From: Ga0077555 sp041397775
GTDB lineage: Bacteria; Pseudomonadota; Alphaproteobacteria; Rhizobiales; Hyphomicrobiaceae
Assembly: GCA_041397775.1 (NCBI GenBank)
Contig: JAWKWB010000004.1
Span: forward strand, 496,001 to 560,000
DNA: 64,000 nt
Direction: 5' to 3'
In this document: piece by piece, positions 44,943 through 53,060 of the stretch
How positions within the stretch are numbered: the stretch's first letter is position 1
Layout of the letters: each line of letters opens with the position of its first letter
Position numbers and translations under genes: made by a program
Notes under the pieces: generated by a model
Seen by the model: the letters and a program-made list of their open reading frames with translations, nothing else
Told to the model about the DNA's origin: nothing
Database searches by the model: none

Positions 44943-45683
44943 CTATTGCGCGACGAAGCCGCCGTCCACGACGATCTCGGCCCCGGAGATGTAGGACGCC
45001 TCGTCGGAGGCGAGGAACAGGTTGGCGTTGGCCACCTCGTCGACCTCGCCGAAGCGACCCATGGGGATGGCGCGGCGCGCCTTCTCGCGGATCTGGGGAT
45101 CGGCCGACAGCTTGGAGGTTCGCATCGGCGGCATGAGGCCGGGATGAACCGAGTTGACGCGGATGTTGTCGGGCCCGAACTGGACGGCGGCGGCCTTCGT
45201 CATGGTGCGCACGGCGCCCTTGGCGGCGTTGTAGCCCATGTGCACGAAGCCCTGACCGACGAGGCCTGAGATCGAGGAGATGTTGACGATCGAGCCCTTG
45301 CCGGCCTTCTGCATTTCCGGGATGACGGCGCGCATGCCCAGGAAGACGCCCTTGGCGTTGATCTCCATCTGCTGGTCCCAGGTCTTCATGGAGAAGCGGT
45401 CGGGATCGCTGCCGGAGACGCCGGCATTGTTGACGAGGACATCGATGCGGCCGTGGGCTTTCAGCGTGGCCGCGACGACCGCCTGCCAGTCGTCCTCCTT
45501 GGATACGTCGTGGGCGACGAACTGGGCGCGATTGCCGATCTCACGCGCCACCGACTGGCCGCCCTCGGCGTCCATGTCGGTCAGGATCACGAACGCGCCT
45601 TCGCGTGCAAAGATGCGTGCGGTGGCCGCGCCCATGCCGGATGCCGCGCCCGTCACGATCGCAACCTTGTCCTTCAATCGCAT
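44943..45683 (-). CDS. SDR family oxidoreductase
   Basis: 246 aa, a classical short-chain dehydrogenase: TGAASGMGAAT for NAD(P), NNAG, NISSISG with the catalytic serine, and YNAAKGA (Tyr/Lys). The sequence type is that of cyclohexanol/3-alpha-hydroxysteroid-like dehydrogenases. ATG 45683 has AGGAGG just upstream; the longer frame to 45737 is rejected. It may be co-transcribed with gcdH. Confidence 0.87.
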   Translation of the reverse strand: MRLKDKVAIVTGAASGMGAATARIFAREGAFVILTDMDAEGGQSVAREIGNRAQFVAHDVSKEDDWQAVVAATLKAHGRIDVLVNNAGVSGSDPDRFSMKTWDQQMEINAKGVFLGMRAVIPEMQKAGKGSIVNISSISGLVGQGFVHMGYNAAKGAVRTMTKAAAVQFGPDNIRVNSVHPGLMPPMRTSKLSADPQIREKARRAIPMGRFGEVDEVANANLFLASDEASYISGAEIVVDGGFVAQ

Positions 45684-45928
45684 ATGCTTCCTCCTCGCCC
45701 CGATTCTGGTGCGGGCGCGGCAAACCAAGAGGCTCACGCGCCCTGTCGGTGAATGGCGAGTATCGCAGGGCGTGCGTGGCCGCGCAAAGGGTCTGGTGCG
45801 ACGGGTCTCGTGCGACGAGGGTTGGCGCCATGAGGGGCTGGCGCGGTGGGGCGTTGATGCGGCCCAATGCCGATCGCCACGACGCGCCCCAGGGTTCGAC
45901 CCGGGGCGATGACAGCGGGGTGCACTGC

Positions 45929-47425
45929 ATGTCGATTTGCGACGAAGAGGCCGGGCACGGGGATGCGGGACGCTGGCGTGCGGCGATCATCGGCGGCAGT
46001 CTGGCGCTGGCGGTCGCAGCGCTGTTGCTTCCCCTGCCGCCAGGGCTCGGCGAGGACGGGCGGCGTGTCGCCATCGTCGCCGTGCTCATGGCGGTCTGGT
46101 GGACGACGGAGGTGTTGCCGCTGCCCATTACCGCGCTGGTGCCGATCGCGGTGTTCCCGCTCGCCGGCGTCGGCGCGCTGGAGGTGGTGGCGCGGCCCTA
46201 TGCCGATCCGCTGATCTTCCTGTTCCTGGGCGGGTTCATGCTGGCGGGCGCCATGGAGCGCTCCGGGCTGCATCGCCGCCTCGCCTTGGCGGCGCTGTCG
46301 ATCTGCGGGTCCAGTCCCCGCGCGCAGGTGCTGGCGATGATGGCCGGGACGGCCTTCCTCAGCCTGTGGGTGAGCAATACGGCAACGACGATGGTGATGG
46401 TGCCGATCGGGCTGTCGCTGGTGGCGACGCAGCGCGAGCGCGAAGCCGGCGAGAGGCGCGCGCCGCCGGGGCAGGCCGATGGCTCCTTCGGCATCGCGCT
46501 GATGCTGGGCATCGCCTTTGCCGCGACGATCGGGGGCATGGGAAGCCTCATCGGCACGCCGCCGAACGCGCTTTTTGCCGGGTTCGTGGAGCGGACGTAC
46601 GGCGTGACCATCGGCTTCGGGCAATGGATGGCGGTGGGCCTGCCCATCGTGCTCGTGCTGCTGCCGCTGACGTGGATCATTCTCACGCGGGTCGTGTTCC
46701 GCCTGCCGGCGCATGGCGGCGGCGAAGGCACCGAGGCGTTGGACCGTGGGCCGCTGACACCGGCGCAGCGGCGCGTTGCCGCGATATTGGCGCTGACGGC
46801 CCTGGCCTGGCTCGCACGTCCCCTGCTGACGCGGCTGCCGGGGCTGGCCGGACTCGGGGATGCCGGGGTCGCCATGCTGGCCACGCTGGCGCTGTTCCTG
46901 GTGCCGGCGGGGGAGAAGGGGCGCGACGGCTTGCTGACGTGGGCCGAGGCCAGGACCGTGCGCTGGGATGTGCTCATCCTTTTCGGCGGCGGCCTGGCGC
47001 TCGCGGATGCGATCAAGTCGGCGGGGCTGGCCGCCTGGATCGGTGCGGGGGCGGCGCAACTCGATGCCGTGCCGGTCGCCGTGCTCGTCCTGGTGATGAT
47101 GGTCGTCATCGTCTATCTGGGGGAACTGGCGAGCAATACGGCGGTCGCGGCAATCTTCCTGCCGATCGCGGGAGCCGCGGCGACGGGGCTCGGCGTCGCG
47201 CCGCTCACGCTGGTGCTTCCCGTGGCACTGGCTGCGTCATTGGGCTTCATGCTGCCCGTGGCCACGCCACCCAATGCGATCGTCTACGGGACGGGGGCGG
47301 TGACGTCGCGCGATATGCTGAAAGCGGGGGCCGTTCTGGATGTGATCGGCATTTTCGTGGTCTTCGGCGTGGCGCATGTCCTGGCCCCGTGGGTTCTGGG
47401 AGCGGGCGTGGGCGGGGCGCGGTAG
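45929..47425 (+). CDS. DASS/SLC13 family anion transporter
   Basis: 498 aa with about 11-12 membrane segments. Divalent-anion:sodium symporter motifs appear twice as inverted repeats: LWVSNTATTMVMVPIGLSL with GGMGSLIGTPPNALF in the first half, and ELASNTAVAAIFLPIAG with LPVATPPNAIVYGTG in the second (SNT motifs). Substrates are dicarboxylates, citrate or sulfate. The start is uncertain: ATG 45929 suits the family length, while ATG 45857 would add 24 residues. It lies upstream of tolB, where tolA is expected in related genomes. Confidence 0.9.
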   Translation: MSICDEEAGHGDAGRWRAAIIGGSLALAVAALLLPLPPGLGEDGRRVAIVAVLMAVWWTTEVLPLPITALVPIAVFPLAGVGALEVVARPYADPLIFLFLGGFMLAGAMERSGLHRRLALAALSICGSSPRAQVLAMMAGTAFLSLWVSNTATTMVMVPIGLSLVATQREREAGERRAPPGQADGSFGIALMLGIAFAATIGGMGSLIGTPPNALFAGFVERTYGVTIGFGQWMAVGLPIVLVLLPLTWIILTRVVFRLPAHGGGEGTEALDRGPLTPAQRRVAAILALTALAWLARPLLTRLPGLAGLGDAGVAMLATLALFLVPAGEKGRDGLLTWAEARTVRWDVLILFGGGLALADAIKSAGLAAWIGAGAAQLDAVPVAVLVLVMMVVIVYLGELASNTAVAAIFLPIAGAAATGLGVAPLTLVLPVALAASLGFMLPVATPPNAIVYGTGAVTSRDMLKAGAVLDVIGIFVVFGVAHVLAPWVLGAGVGGAR

Positions 47426-47629
47426 GGCGCTTTCGCATGGCATTCGCACGTGGCTCCCGTCGCCCCCCGGTGCGGAGCGGCCTGCATTGCGCTATGGATG
47501 CGCGAATCAGGCGTTGGCCGTGGCTGCGGTGCGCCTGGGTCCGGTCCGTGAACGCCCGCAAGCGGGCGCCCGCAATTCCGACACGGTGCTGGAGCACAAA
47601 GGCCGCTCGAACAGGACTACAATCCGACG

Positions 47630-48982
47630 ATGAGCCGAAAATTGCCCCCGATCACACCGACACGCCGCCAGATGCTGGGCGGTGCTGCAAGCCTTACCCT
47701 CGTCGCCGGCCATTCGGCCGCCCAGGCCCAGCAGGGTCAGGGCGGGCCGCTCGTGGTCGACGTGGACCAAGCCAACCTGAAGCCGCGACCGATCGCGGTC
47801 CCGCCGTTCGTCTCGGACGACCCGAGGCTGGGCGCGGATATCGCGCAGATCGTGGCGGCGGACCTGGAGAGTTCGGGGCTGTTCGTACCGCTCGATTCGA
47901 AATCGTTCATCGAGCGGATCGGCGACACCAACGCCTTGCCCCGCTTTGCGGACTGGCGCGCCGTCGGGGCGGAAGCCCTGGTCGTGGGACGGGTCCACCA
48001 GGCGGGCGACGGGCGCCTGCAGGCGGAGTTTCGGCTGTGGGACGTCGTGCTGGGTAAGCAATTGGCCGGGCAGCGTTTTGCGACTGCGCGCGCCAACTGG
48101 CGCCGCGTCGGGCACATCATCGCCGACCAGGCCTGGGAGAAGCTCACGCTCGAGAAGGGCTACTTCGATACGCGGATCGTTTTCATCGACGAGACGGGCC
48201 CCAAGGACAAGCGCGTGAAGCGCCTGGCCATCATGGACCAGGACGGCGCCAACGTCCGCCTTCTGAGCCAGGGCAACGAGCTCGTCGTGACGCCGCGTTT
48301 CAGTCCGACCAGCCAGGACATCACGTATATGTCGTATACGCGTGATCAGCCGCGCGTCGTAATGATGAACATCGATTCGGGACAGCGGGACGTCGTCGGC
48401 GATTTCCCCGGCATGACCTTTGCGCCGCGTTTCTCGCCCGATGGTCAGCGCATCATCATGAGCCAGGGCGAAGGGGGTGATTCCTGGATCCTCGAGATGG
48501 ACCTGCGCAGCCGGCGCGTGCGCCGACTCACGGGGGGTGGTGCGATCGACACAGGGCCCTGCTTCGCGCCCGACGGGCGGCAGGTGGTGTTCGAGTCGGA
48601 CCGCAGCGGTAACCAGCAGCTCTACGTGATGGGGCTGGACGGCAGCGGACAGCGGCGCATCAGCAACGGCGATGGCCGCTACTCGACTCCGGTCTGGTCG
48701 CCGCGGGGGGACTACATCGCTTTCACGAAACAACTTTCCGGCCGCTTCCTGATCGGCGTCATGCGACCGGACGGCTCGGGCGAGCGGGTCTTGTCGGACG
48801 GCTATCACAACGAGGGCCCGACGTGGGCGCCGAACGGGCGTTTCCTGATGTTTTTCAGGGAGCAACAGGGCGCTCGCGGTGGTCCCCGCCTGTTCTCGGT
48901 CGATCTCACGGGGCGCAACGAGCGGCAGATCCGCACGCCCTCGTTCGCGTCCGACCCGGCCTGGTCGCCGCTCCTGAAATAG
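47630..48982 (+). CDS. tolB: Tol-Pal system protein TolB
   Basis: 450 aa. TolB is the periplasmic beta-propeller that links TolA and Pal in outer-membrane invagination. The signal contains TRRQMLGGAASLTLVAG, resembling a Tat signal rather than a simple Sec signal. The N-terminal alpha/beta domain (about 40-165) is followed by six propeller repeats with SPTSQDI, SPDGQRI, APDGRQV, SPRGDYI and APNGRFL. The 204-base gap before it carries no TolA remnant that I can support. Confidence 0.95.
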   Translation: MSRKLPPITPTRRQMLGGAASLTLVAGHSAAQAQQGQGGPLVVDVDQANLKPRPIAVPPFVSDDPRLGADIAQIVAADLESSGLFVPLDSKSFIERIGDTNALPRFADWRAVGAEALVVGRVHQAGDGRLQAEFRLWDVVLGKQLAGQRFATARANWRRVGHIIADQAWEKLTLEKGYFDTRIVFIDETGPKDKRVKRLAIMDQDGANVRLLSQGNELVVTPRFSPTSQDITYMSYTRDQPRVVMMNIDSGQRDVVGDFPGMTFAPRFSPDGQRIIMSQGEGGDSWILEMDLRSRRVRRLTGGGAIDTGPCFAPDGRQVVFESDRSGNQQLYVMGLDGSGQRRISNGDGRYSTPVWSPRGDYIAFTKQLSGRFLIGVMRPDGSGERVLSDGYHNEGPTWAPNGRFLMFFREQQGARGGPRLFSVDLTGRNERQIRTPSFASDPAWSPLLK

Positions 48983-49003
48983 GACGCGGCTTAAGAGATC
49001 CTT

Positions 49004-49020
49004 CACCGCTGCGGTGTTTT
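49004..49020 (+). terminator. Short hairpin with T-run after tolB
   Basis: CACCG (49004-49008) and CGGTG (49012-49016) form a 5-bp stem with a 3-base loop, followed by TTTT. It is weak and may allow read-through to pal. Confidence 0.35.
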
Positions 49021-49249
49021 GATGGCGACGGAGAGCGCGGGCAAAGCCCCGCGATCACTGGTCTCGGCATGGCCGAAGCATGTGCTTCGACCCTCTGTTC
49101 CAGCGTACGCCGGACCCTCGGGAGCAGAGTGGCATTTTCGCATCTGACGGGGCCTAAAAGTGTTGGAAATGCATCGCCGTTCTTGATCTGACGGGCGGGC
49201 ACGGGTACCCGGATTAGGCGATTGCCGAATAAGCATCAGGAGAGAAGAC

Positions 49250-49387
49250 ATGAAGGGTCTGAAGAGCACGATCGTCCTGGCGACGATCATTGCAGCGGTG
49301 GCCGTGTCTGCGTGCCGTCGTGAGGAGTACCACGAGCCGATGAAGCTCGGCGCGCAGGTGCCGGCGGCGGTTGAGGTCGCTCGTTAA
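49250..49387 (+). CDS. Small lipoprotein, 45 aa (first of a tandem pair)
   Basis: A signal of 21 residues ends in the lipobox AVSAC (Cys22), leaving a mature lipopeptide of 24 residues that contains HEPMKLGA. AGGAG precedes the ATG by 6-7 bases. The downstream gene is a clear paralog. I do not know the family. The position between tolB and pal suggests an envelope role, perhaps anchored in the outer membrane since residue +2 is Arg rather than Asp. Confidence 0.72.
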   Translation: MKGLKSTIVLATIIAAVAVSACRREEYHEPMKLGAQVPAAVEVAR

Positions 49388-49427
49388 CGAGTAGACGAAC
49401 CCTGAGCGGGTCAAAGGAGAAGACACT

Positions 49428-49556
49428 ATGAAGGGCGCTATCGTTCTTGCCACGGTGATTGCGGCTGTTGCACTGGGTGCTTGCCGCAAGGAAGTCCAAC
49501 ACGAGCCGATGAAGCTCGGTGCTGGCGCCGCGGTGACGGAGCAGGCGGCTCGCTGA
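49428..49556 (+). CDS. Small lipoprotein, 42 aa (second of a tandem pair)
   Basis: Paralog of the previous gene: the signal of 18 residues ends in LGAC (Cys19) and the mature part is again exactly 24 residues, sharing HEPMKLGA and a final AR. The ribosome site is AAAGGAGA. Only 40 bases separate the two genes. The matching mature length and shared core motif argue that both are translated and constrained. Confidence 0.72.
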   Translation: MKGAIVLATVIAAVALGACRKEVQHEPMKLGAGAAVTEQAAR

Positions 49557-49616
49557 GCCGCACCGTGCCAAGAGTGCTGCGACGTAACTCCGGTCGCAGG
49601 CGTCTGAGTTGCTTGG

Positions 49617-49659
49617 ACCGCCCGCCAGCCTAACGGCTTCGGGCGGTTCTCGCGTTTTT
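49617..49659 (+). terminator. Terminator after the small lipoprotein pair
   Basis: Outer stem ACCGCCCG (49617-49624) / CGGGCGGT (49640-49647), inner stem AGCC/GGCT with a TAAC loop, then TTTTT at 49655-49659. In the rest of the 448-base gap to pal (49557-50004) I see only a second weak hairpin TCGGG/CCCGA followed by ATTTTT at 49825-49845, and presumably the pal promoter. Confidence 0.65.
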
Positions 49660-50004
49660 GTGGGTCAATTGGGGCTTCCTGGTCCTGCCGATTTTCAGCT
49701 TCGCGTAAAACGCAGATCCGCCCGGCATTCTGATGCCTTGAACCATTATTCAGCGACCGCTATTCCACCGCCGACCGCAACGCGAAATGGCGTTGCCGCA
49801 AACATCGTCCCGTGGCTGTGGAGATCGGGTATATCCCGAATTTTTCCGATGACGGCACTCGCGCGATGACGCACGACGTGCCAAGCAATCTCCAAGCGAT
49901 AGCCATAATTTGGTGCTGGCTGTGCGCTAGGTCCTGGGATTATCGAACAGTATTCGTGCCGCGAAAAGCGGAGCGCGCGCCACGGGTGGCCGCGAGGGGG
50001 TAAG

Positions 50005-50535
50005 ATGATCACGTGCAACTTCACCACGCCGATCGTGCGAGGCTTGCTGGTCGCCCTCATGGCGAGCGGCATCGCAGCCTGCGCCAATCAAGGCCAGAAG
50101 TCGGGCGAGGCTCTGCTGGGTCCCAACAGCGGGAAATATGGCAAGGGTGCGCCTGCGACGCCGGGCTCGGCGCGTGATTTCAGCCAGAATGTGGGTGACA
50201 TCGTCTACTTCTCGACGGACTCGACGGACCTGACGCCGGAAGCCCAGCAGACCCTGCAAGGGCAGGCGCGCTGGCTGCAGCGCTATAGCCAATATACGAT
50301 CACAATCGAGGGCCACGCCGACGAGCGCGGCACGCGCGAATACAACATTGGCCTGGGCGCCAAGCGTGCGGAGACCGTGAAGCGCTTCCTGGCGCGCAAC
50401 GGCGTCAACGGCCAGCGCATTCGCACCATCTCCTACGGCAAGGAGCGGCCGGTGGCCGTTTGCGACGATATCTCGTGCTGGTCGCAGAATCGGCGAGCGC
50501 AGACGATCCTCAACAGCCGTCGCGCGGGCTCCTGA
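50005..50535 (+). CDS. pal: Peptidoglycan-associated lipoprotein Pal
   Basis: 176 aa. The signal ends in the lipobox GIAAC (Cys26). After a short linker comes the OmpA-like peptidoglycan-binding domain: VYFSTDSTDLTPEAQ, the diaminopimelate-binding region GHADERGTREYNIGLGAKRA, and SYGKERPVAV. Pal tethers the outer membrane to the wall and is moved by Tol. GAGGGGG at 49994-50000 sits just before ATG 50005. A terminator follows at once, so pal may be an independent unit. Confidence 0.96.
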   Translation: MITCNFTTPIVRGLLVALMASGIAACANQGQKSGEALLGPNSGKYGKGAPATPGSARDFSQNVGDIVYFSTDSTDLTPEAQQTLQGQARWLQRYSQYTITIEGHADERGTREYNIGLGAKRAETVKRFLARNGVNGQRIRTISYGKERPVAVCDDISCWSQNRRAQTILNSRRAGS

Positions 50536-50588
50536 CGCCGGGACCTCGAGGCTTCGGGGTCGGCATCGACGACATCTTTTCGAAGGAG

Positions 50589-50624
50589 ACGCCGCCCGCT
50601 CGATCGCAGCGCGGCGGCGTTTTC
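50589..50624 (+). terminator. Terminator of pal
   Basis: ACGCCGCC (50589-50596) pairs with GGCGGCGT (50613-50620); the 16-base loop can fold further, and a run of T follows (50620-50623). Confidence 0.6.
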
Positions 50625-50632
50625 GATTCCAA

Positions 50633-50710
50633 GTGTGGCGTTCATCGCGTCTTGATTGACGACTCGCCTGCCCCACCGATTGGTCGATCAAGGCGCGATG
50701 AACGCCACAC
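50633..50710. repeat. Long palindrome with 28-bp arms
   Basis: The left arm 50633-50660 starts GTGTGGCGTTCATCGCG and the right arm 50683-50710 is its complement with about three mismatches; the loop is 22 bases. It begins GTGTGGCG like the first hairpin of the intergenic unit family, but the rest differs. It lies in the 422-base gap 50536-50957, whose remainder holds no gene. Confidence 0.8.
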
Positions 50711-50957
50711 CCAAGCTCGTGATTCATCTCGTGGCTGTTTGCTTTCGGGCAACGCTCGATAATGGAGATGTTGCAGAAATGCCAATTCCCACAGGCATCG
50801 CCAGAGGCGGGGTCAATTACGGCCAAACATCAAAAATAAGCCCTATTGTTGGCGCCCATTCACCGCCCACACATCATCGACGCGATGGAAACAAAGCTCC
50901 ATGCGAGACGACTGCGTTCCGGCTGTTCACACGCCAACGGATGCCTCGGGTTCCGGC

Positions 50958-51920
50958 ATGACGAAGCTGCTCTGCCGACTGGGGCTGTTGGGACTGATGA
51001 CGATGGCGGGGCTGGCCGGCGGAGGCGCATTCCCTGCATTCGCGCAAACTGCGGAGCAGCGCGAAATCCTGTTGGGCGCAGTCGGTCGCGCCGGCGATCG
51101 GGACGCGACTGGGCCACGATTGGCAGAGCCCTCGCGCGGTGGGCCGGCAACGTCCAGCCGGGCCGGTGACTTGCTCACAGCCGCGCGCAACGAACTGACC
51201 AGGAACCAGCCTCTGGTCGCCCGCCAGATTCTCGAGTCGCTCATCGAGCAGGAGCCGAGCGGACCCTTGGCCGAAGAGGCGCGACGGCTGCTCGCTCCGA
51301 TCTATGCGGGCAACTACGGCACGCAGGGCGTCGTGGAAGGGCAGCATCGAAAGTTCTCGCTGCAGGGCCTGCAACGCAGCGGCCCCGGCGATCGCGTCAG
51401 CGAACTGCGCAACGGCGGCATGAATGACGTTTCGGTGCAGCACGACGTGGCTGATCCGATGGGACGGGCCCGGCCACGAGAAGCGCATGTGTTGAGCCCG
51501 CGCGTGACACGACTGCTGGAGAACGACTTCCGCGCGCGGGTGGGCGACCGGGTGTTCTTCGGCGAAGCGAGCGCCGATATCGGGGCCAAGTCGCGGGCGA
51601 TCCTTTCGGCGCAGGCGGTGTGGCTGAAGCGCAATCCGGTCGTGCGGATACTGATCGAGGCGCACGCACATGACCGTGGCAGCCGGCAGCACAACCTGCA
51701 GCTCAGTCTGAAGCGGGCCGGTGCCGTTCGCGCGCGCTTGGTCGAGGAGGGCGTGCCCGCTGACCGCATCCGCATCCAGGCCTACGGAAACGAGCGGCCG
51801 ATCGCGACCTGCGATGCGGCTGCCTGTGCTGCCCAGAACCGGCGCGTCGTGAGCGTGCTGGTGGGCAGCGATGGCGGCCATTTCGCCGGTGACGGCGACA
51901 AACGACATGCAAGGCCTTGA
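50958..51920 (+). CDS. OmpA-domain protein with helical N-terminal region (second Pal-like protein)
   Basis: 320 aa. A Sec signal peptide (cleavage after AFA near residue 29) has no lipobox, so the protein is free in the periplasm or outer-membrane associated in another way. An alpha-hairpin region (about 70-118; LVARQILESLIEQEP) resembles one tetratricopeptide unit. The OmpA domain (about 190-310) has VFFGEASADIGAKSRAIL and EAHAHDRGSRQHNLQLSLKRA, where the usual GHAD is EAHAH. It sits between pal and cpoB, suggesting a Tol-Pal partner. The start is at ATG 50958 since the signal begins there. Confidence 0.82.
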   Translation: MTKLLCRLGLLGLMTMAGLAGGGAFPAFAQTAEQREILLGAVGRAGDRDATGPRLAEPSRGGPATSSRAGDLLTAARNELTRNQPLVARQILESLIEQEPSGPLAEEARRLLAPIYAGNYGTQGVVEGQHRKFSLQGLQRSGPGDRVSELRNGGMNDVSVQHDVADPMGRARPREAHVLSPRVTRLLENDFRARVGDRVFFGEASADIGAKSRAILSAQAVWLKRNPVVRILIEAHAHDRGSRQHNLQLSLKRAGAVRARLVEEGVPADRIRIQAYGNERPIATCDAAACAAQNRRVVSVLVGSDGGHFAGDGDKRHARP

Positions 51921-52019
51921 CCCGCCGCGCGAGTGCGGGCACCGCTTGCGGCCAGAACACCAGGCCGCATGCGGGTGCGGTGGAACGTGGGTGAGGCGCA
52001 ACGAAAGCGGGACGTGACG

Positions 52020-53060
52020 ATGCGGGATCAGGGCAAAGGAATGGCGCATGCCGCCAAGACGGTCGCAGCAATGCTGGCGACCGTTGCAGTGGCGCTTGCG
52101 ATCGCGGGGCCCTCGCGCGCTCAACAGGGCTGGAACGCGCATACCAATTCGTCCGAGAAGGCGTCGAAGAGCAAGGCCTCGAAGTCGGCCAAGGCTGCGA
52201 CGGAGGACACGGCGCATCGTGGCAGCGATGCGCAGCTGCGACAGCGTATCGAGCAGCTCGAGGAGCAGCTCGCCGACGTCCAGGTCACGATGGGCACGCT
52301 GGAATCGCTGGGACGCGGTGGTGGCGGCGGCGGCCAGGCGGCGCAGCGTCCGAGTGGCGGTGGGGGCGTCGACCAGGCGCGCCTGGACAGCCTGGAGATC
52401 CAATTGCGGGCGCTGGCCGCCCAGGTCGAGGAACTATCGCGTCACATGCGGCAGGTCGAGCGGCGCGGTGATGCGGGGGCCTTGGCGGCGCCCGAGCGGC
52501 AGGCCTCGTCCGCGCCGGCTGCACCCCAAGGCAGCACGTTGCCGGCGGGGAGCAGCGGCTTCGGCAACGTGACGGTGACGCCGAGCGCGGGGGACCGTGA
52601 TCCGATCGGCTCGCTTCTGTCGGGTAGCAGGCCGGCGGCGCAACCTGCGTCGGCGACGCTGCCGCCGGCGGCTGCCAATGCCGCAAGCCCGCGCGAACTC
52701 TACGAGACGGCCTACGGCTATCTTCTGCAACAGGACTATGGCTCGGCAGAGGCGACGTTCGACGAATTCCTGCGCCGTTATCCCAAGGATCGGCAGGCTG
52801 CGGATGCGCAGTACTGGTACGGCGAGACGCTGTATGTGCAGCGCCGCTACAAGCCGGCGGGGCACGCCTTCCTCAAGGTCATCGAGGGGTACAACGGCAG
52901 CTCGAAAGTGCCGCACAGCATCCTGAAGCTGGCGATGTCGCTAGAGCAGCTCGGCCAGAAGGACTGTGGGCTATTCACGGCACTGGAGACGCGCCATCCG
53001 AGTGCGCCGGCCGACATCACGACGAAAGCGCGGGCATTGAAGCAACGTGTGGGATGCTGA
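52020..53060 (+). CDS. cpoB: Cell division coordinator CpoB (YbgF)
   Basis: 346 aa. Signal peptide (cleavage after SRA near 34), a Lys/Ser-rich linker, a coiled coil (about 62-78 and 112-145, with a glycine-rich break between), a Pro/Ala-rich region, and a C-terminal TPR domain (about 225-340; LYETAYGYLLQQDYGSAEATFDEFLRRYP). CpoB links Tol-Pal with peptidoglycan synthesis during constriction. In-frame GTG 52014 or ATG 52041 are alternatives. The coding end overlaps tilS by 14 bases. Confidence 0.9.
   Translation: MRDQGKGMAHAAKTVAAMLATVAVALAIAGPSRAQQGWNAHTNSSEKASKSKASKSAKAATEDTAHRGSDAQLRQRIEQLEEQLADVQVTMGTLESLGRGGGGGGQAAQRPSGGGGVDQARLDSLEIQLRALAAQVEELSRHMRQVERRGDAGALAAPERQASSAPAAPQGSTLPAGSSGFGNVTVTPSAGDRDPIGSLLSGSRPAAQPASATLPPAAANAASPRELYETAYGYLLQQDYGSAEATFDEFLRRYPKDRQAADAQYWYGETLYVQRRYKPAGHAFLKVIEGYNGSSKVPHSILKLAMSLEQLGQKDCGLFTALETRHPSAPADITTKARALKQRVGC

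Noticed and set aside
47426..47629. Possible TolA remnant before tolB
   Set aside because: I translated the gap in the plausible frames and found no TolA C-terminal motif; it is likely just the tolB leader.
45937..48057. A 706-codon plus-strand frame across the DASS transporter and tolB
   Set aside because: It lies out of frame with two real genes and lacks hydrophobic or domain structure.
49134..49160. GCATCTGACGGGGCC upstream of the small lipoproteins resembling the start of the repeat unit
   Set aside because: Only about ten bases match and no complementary arm follows, so it is probably chance.
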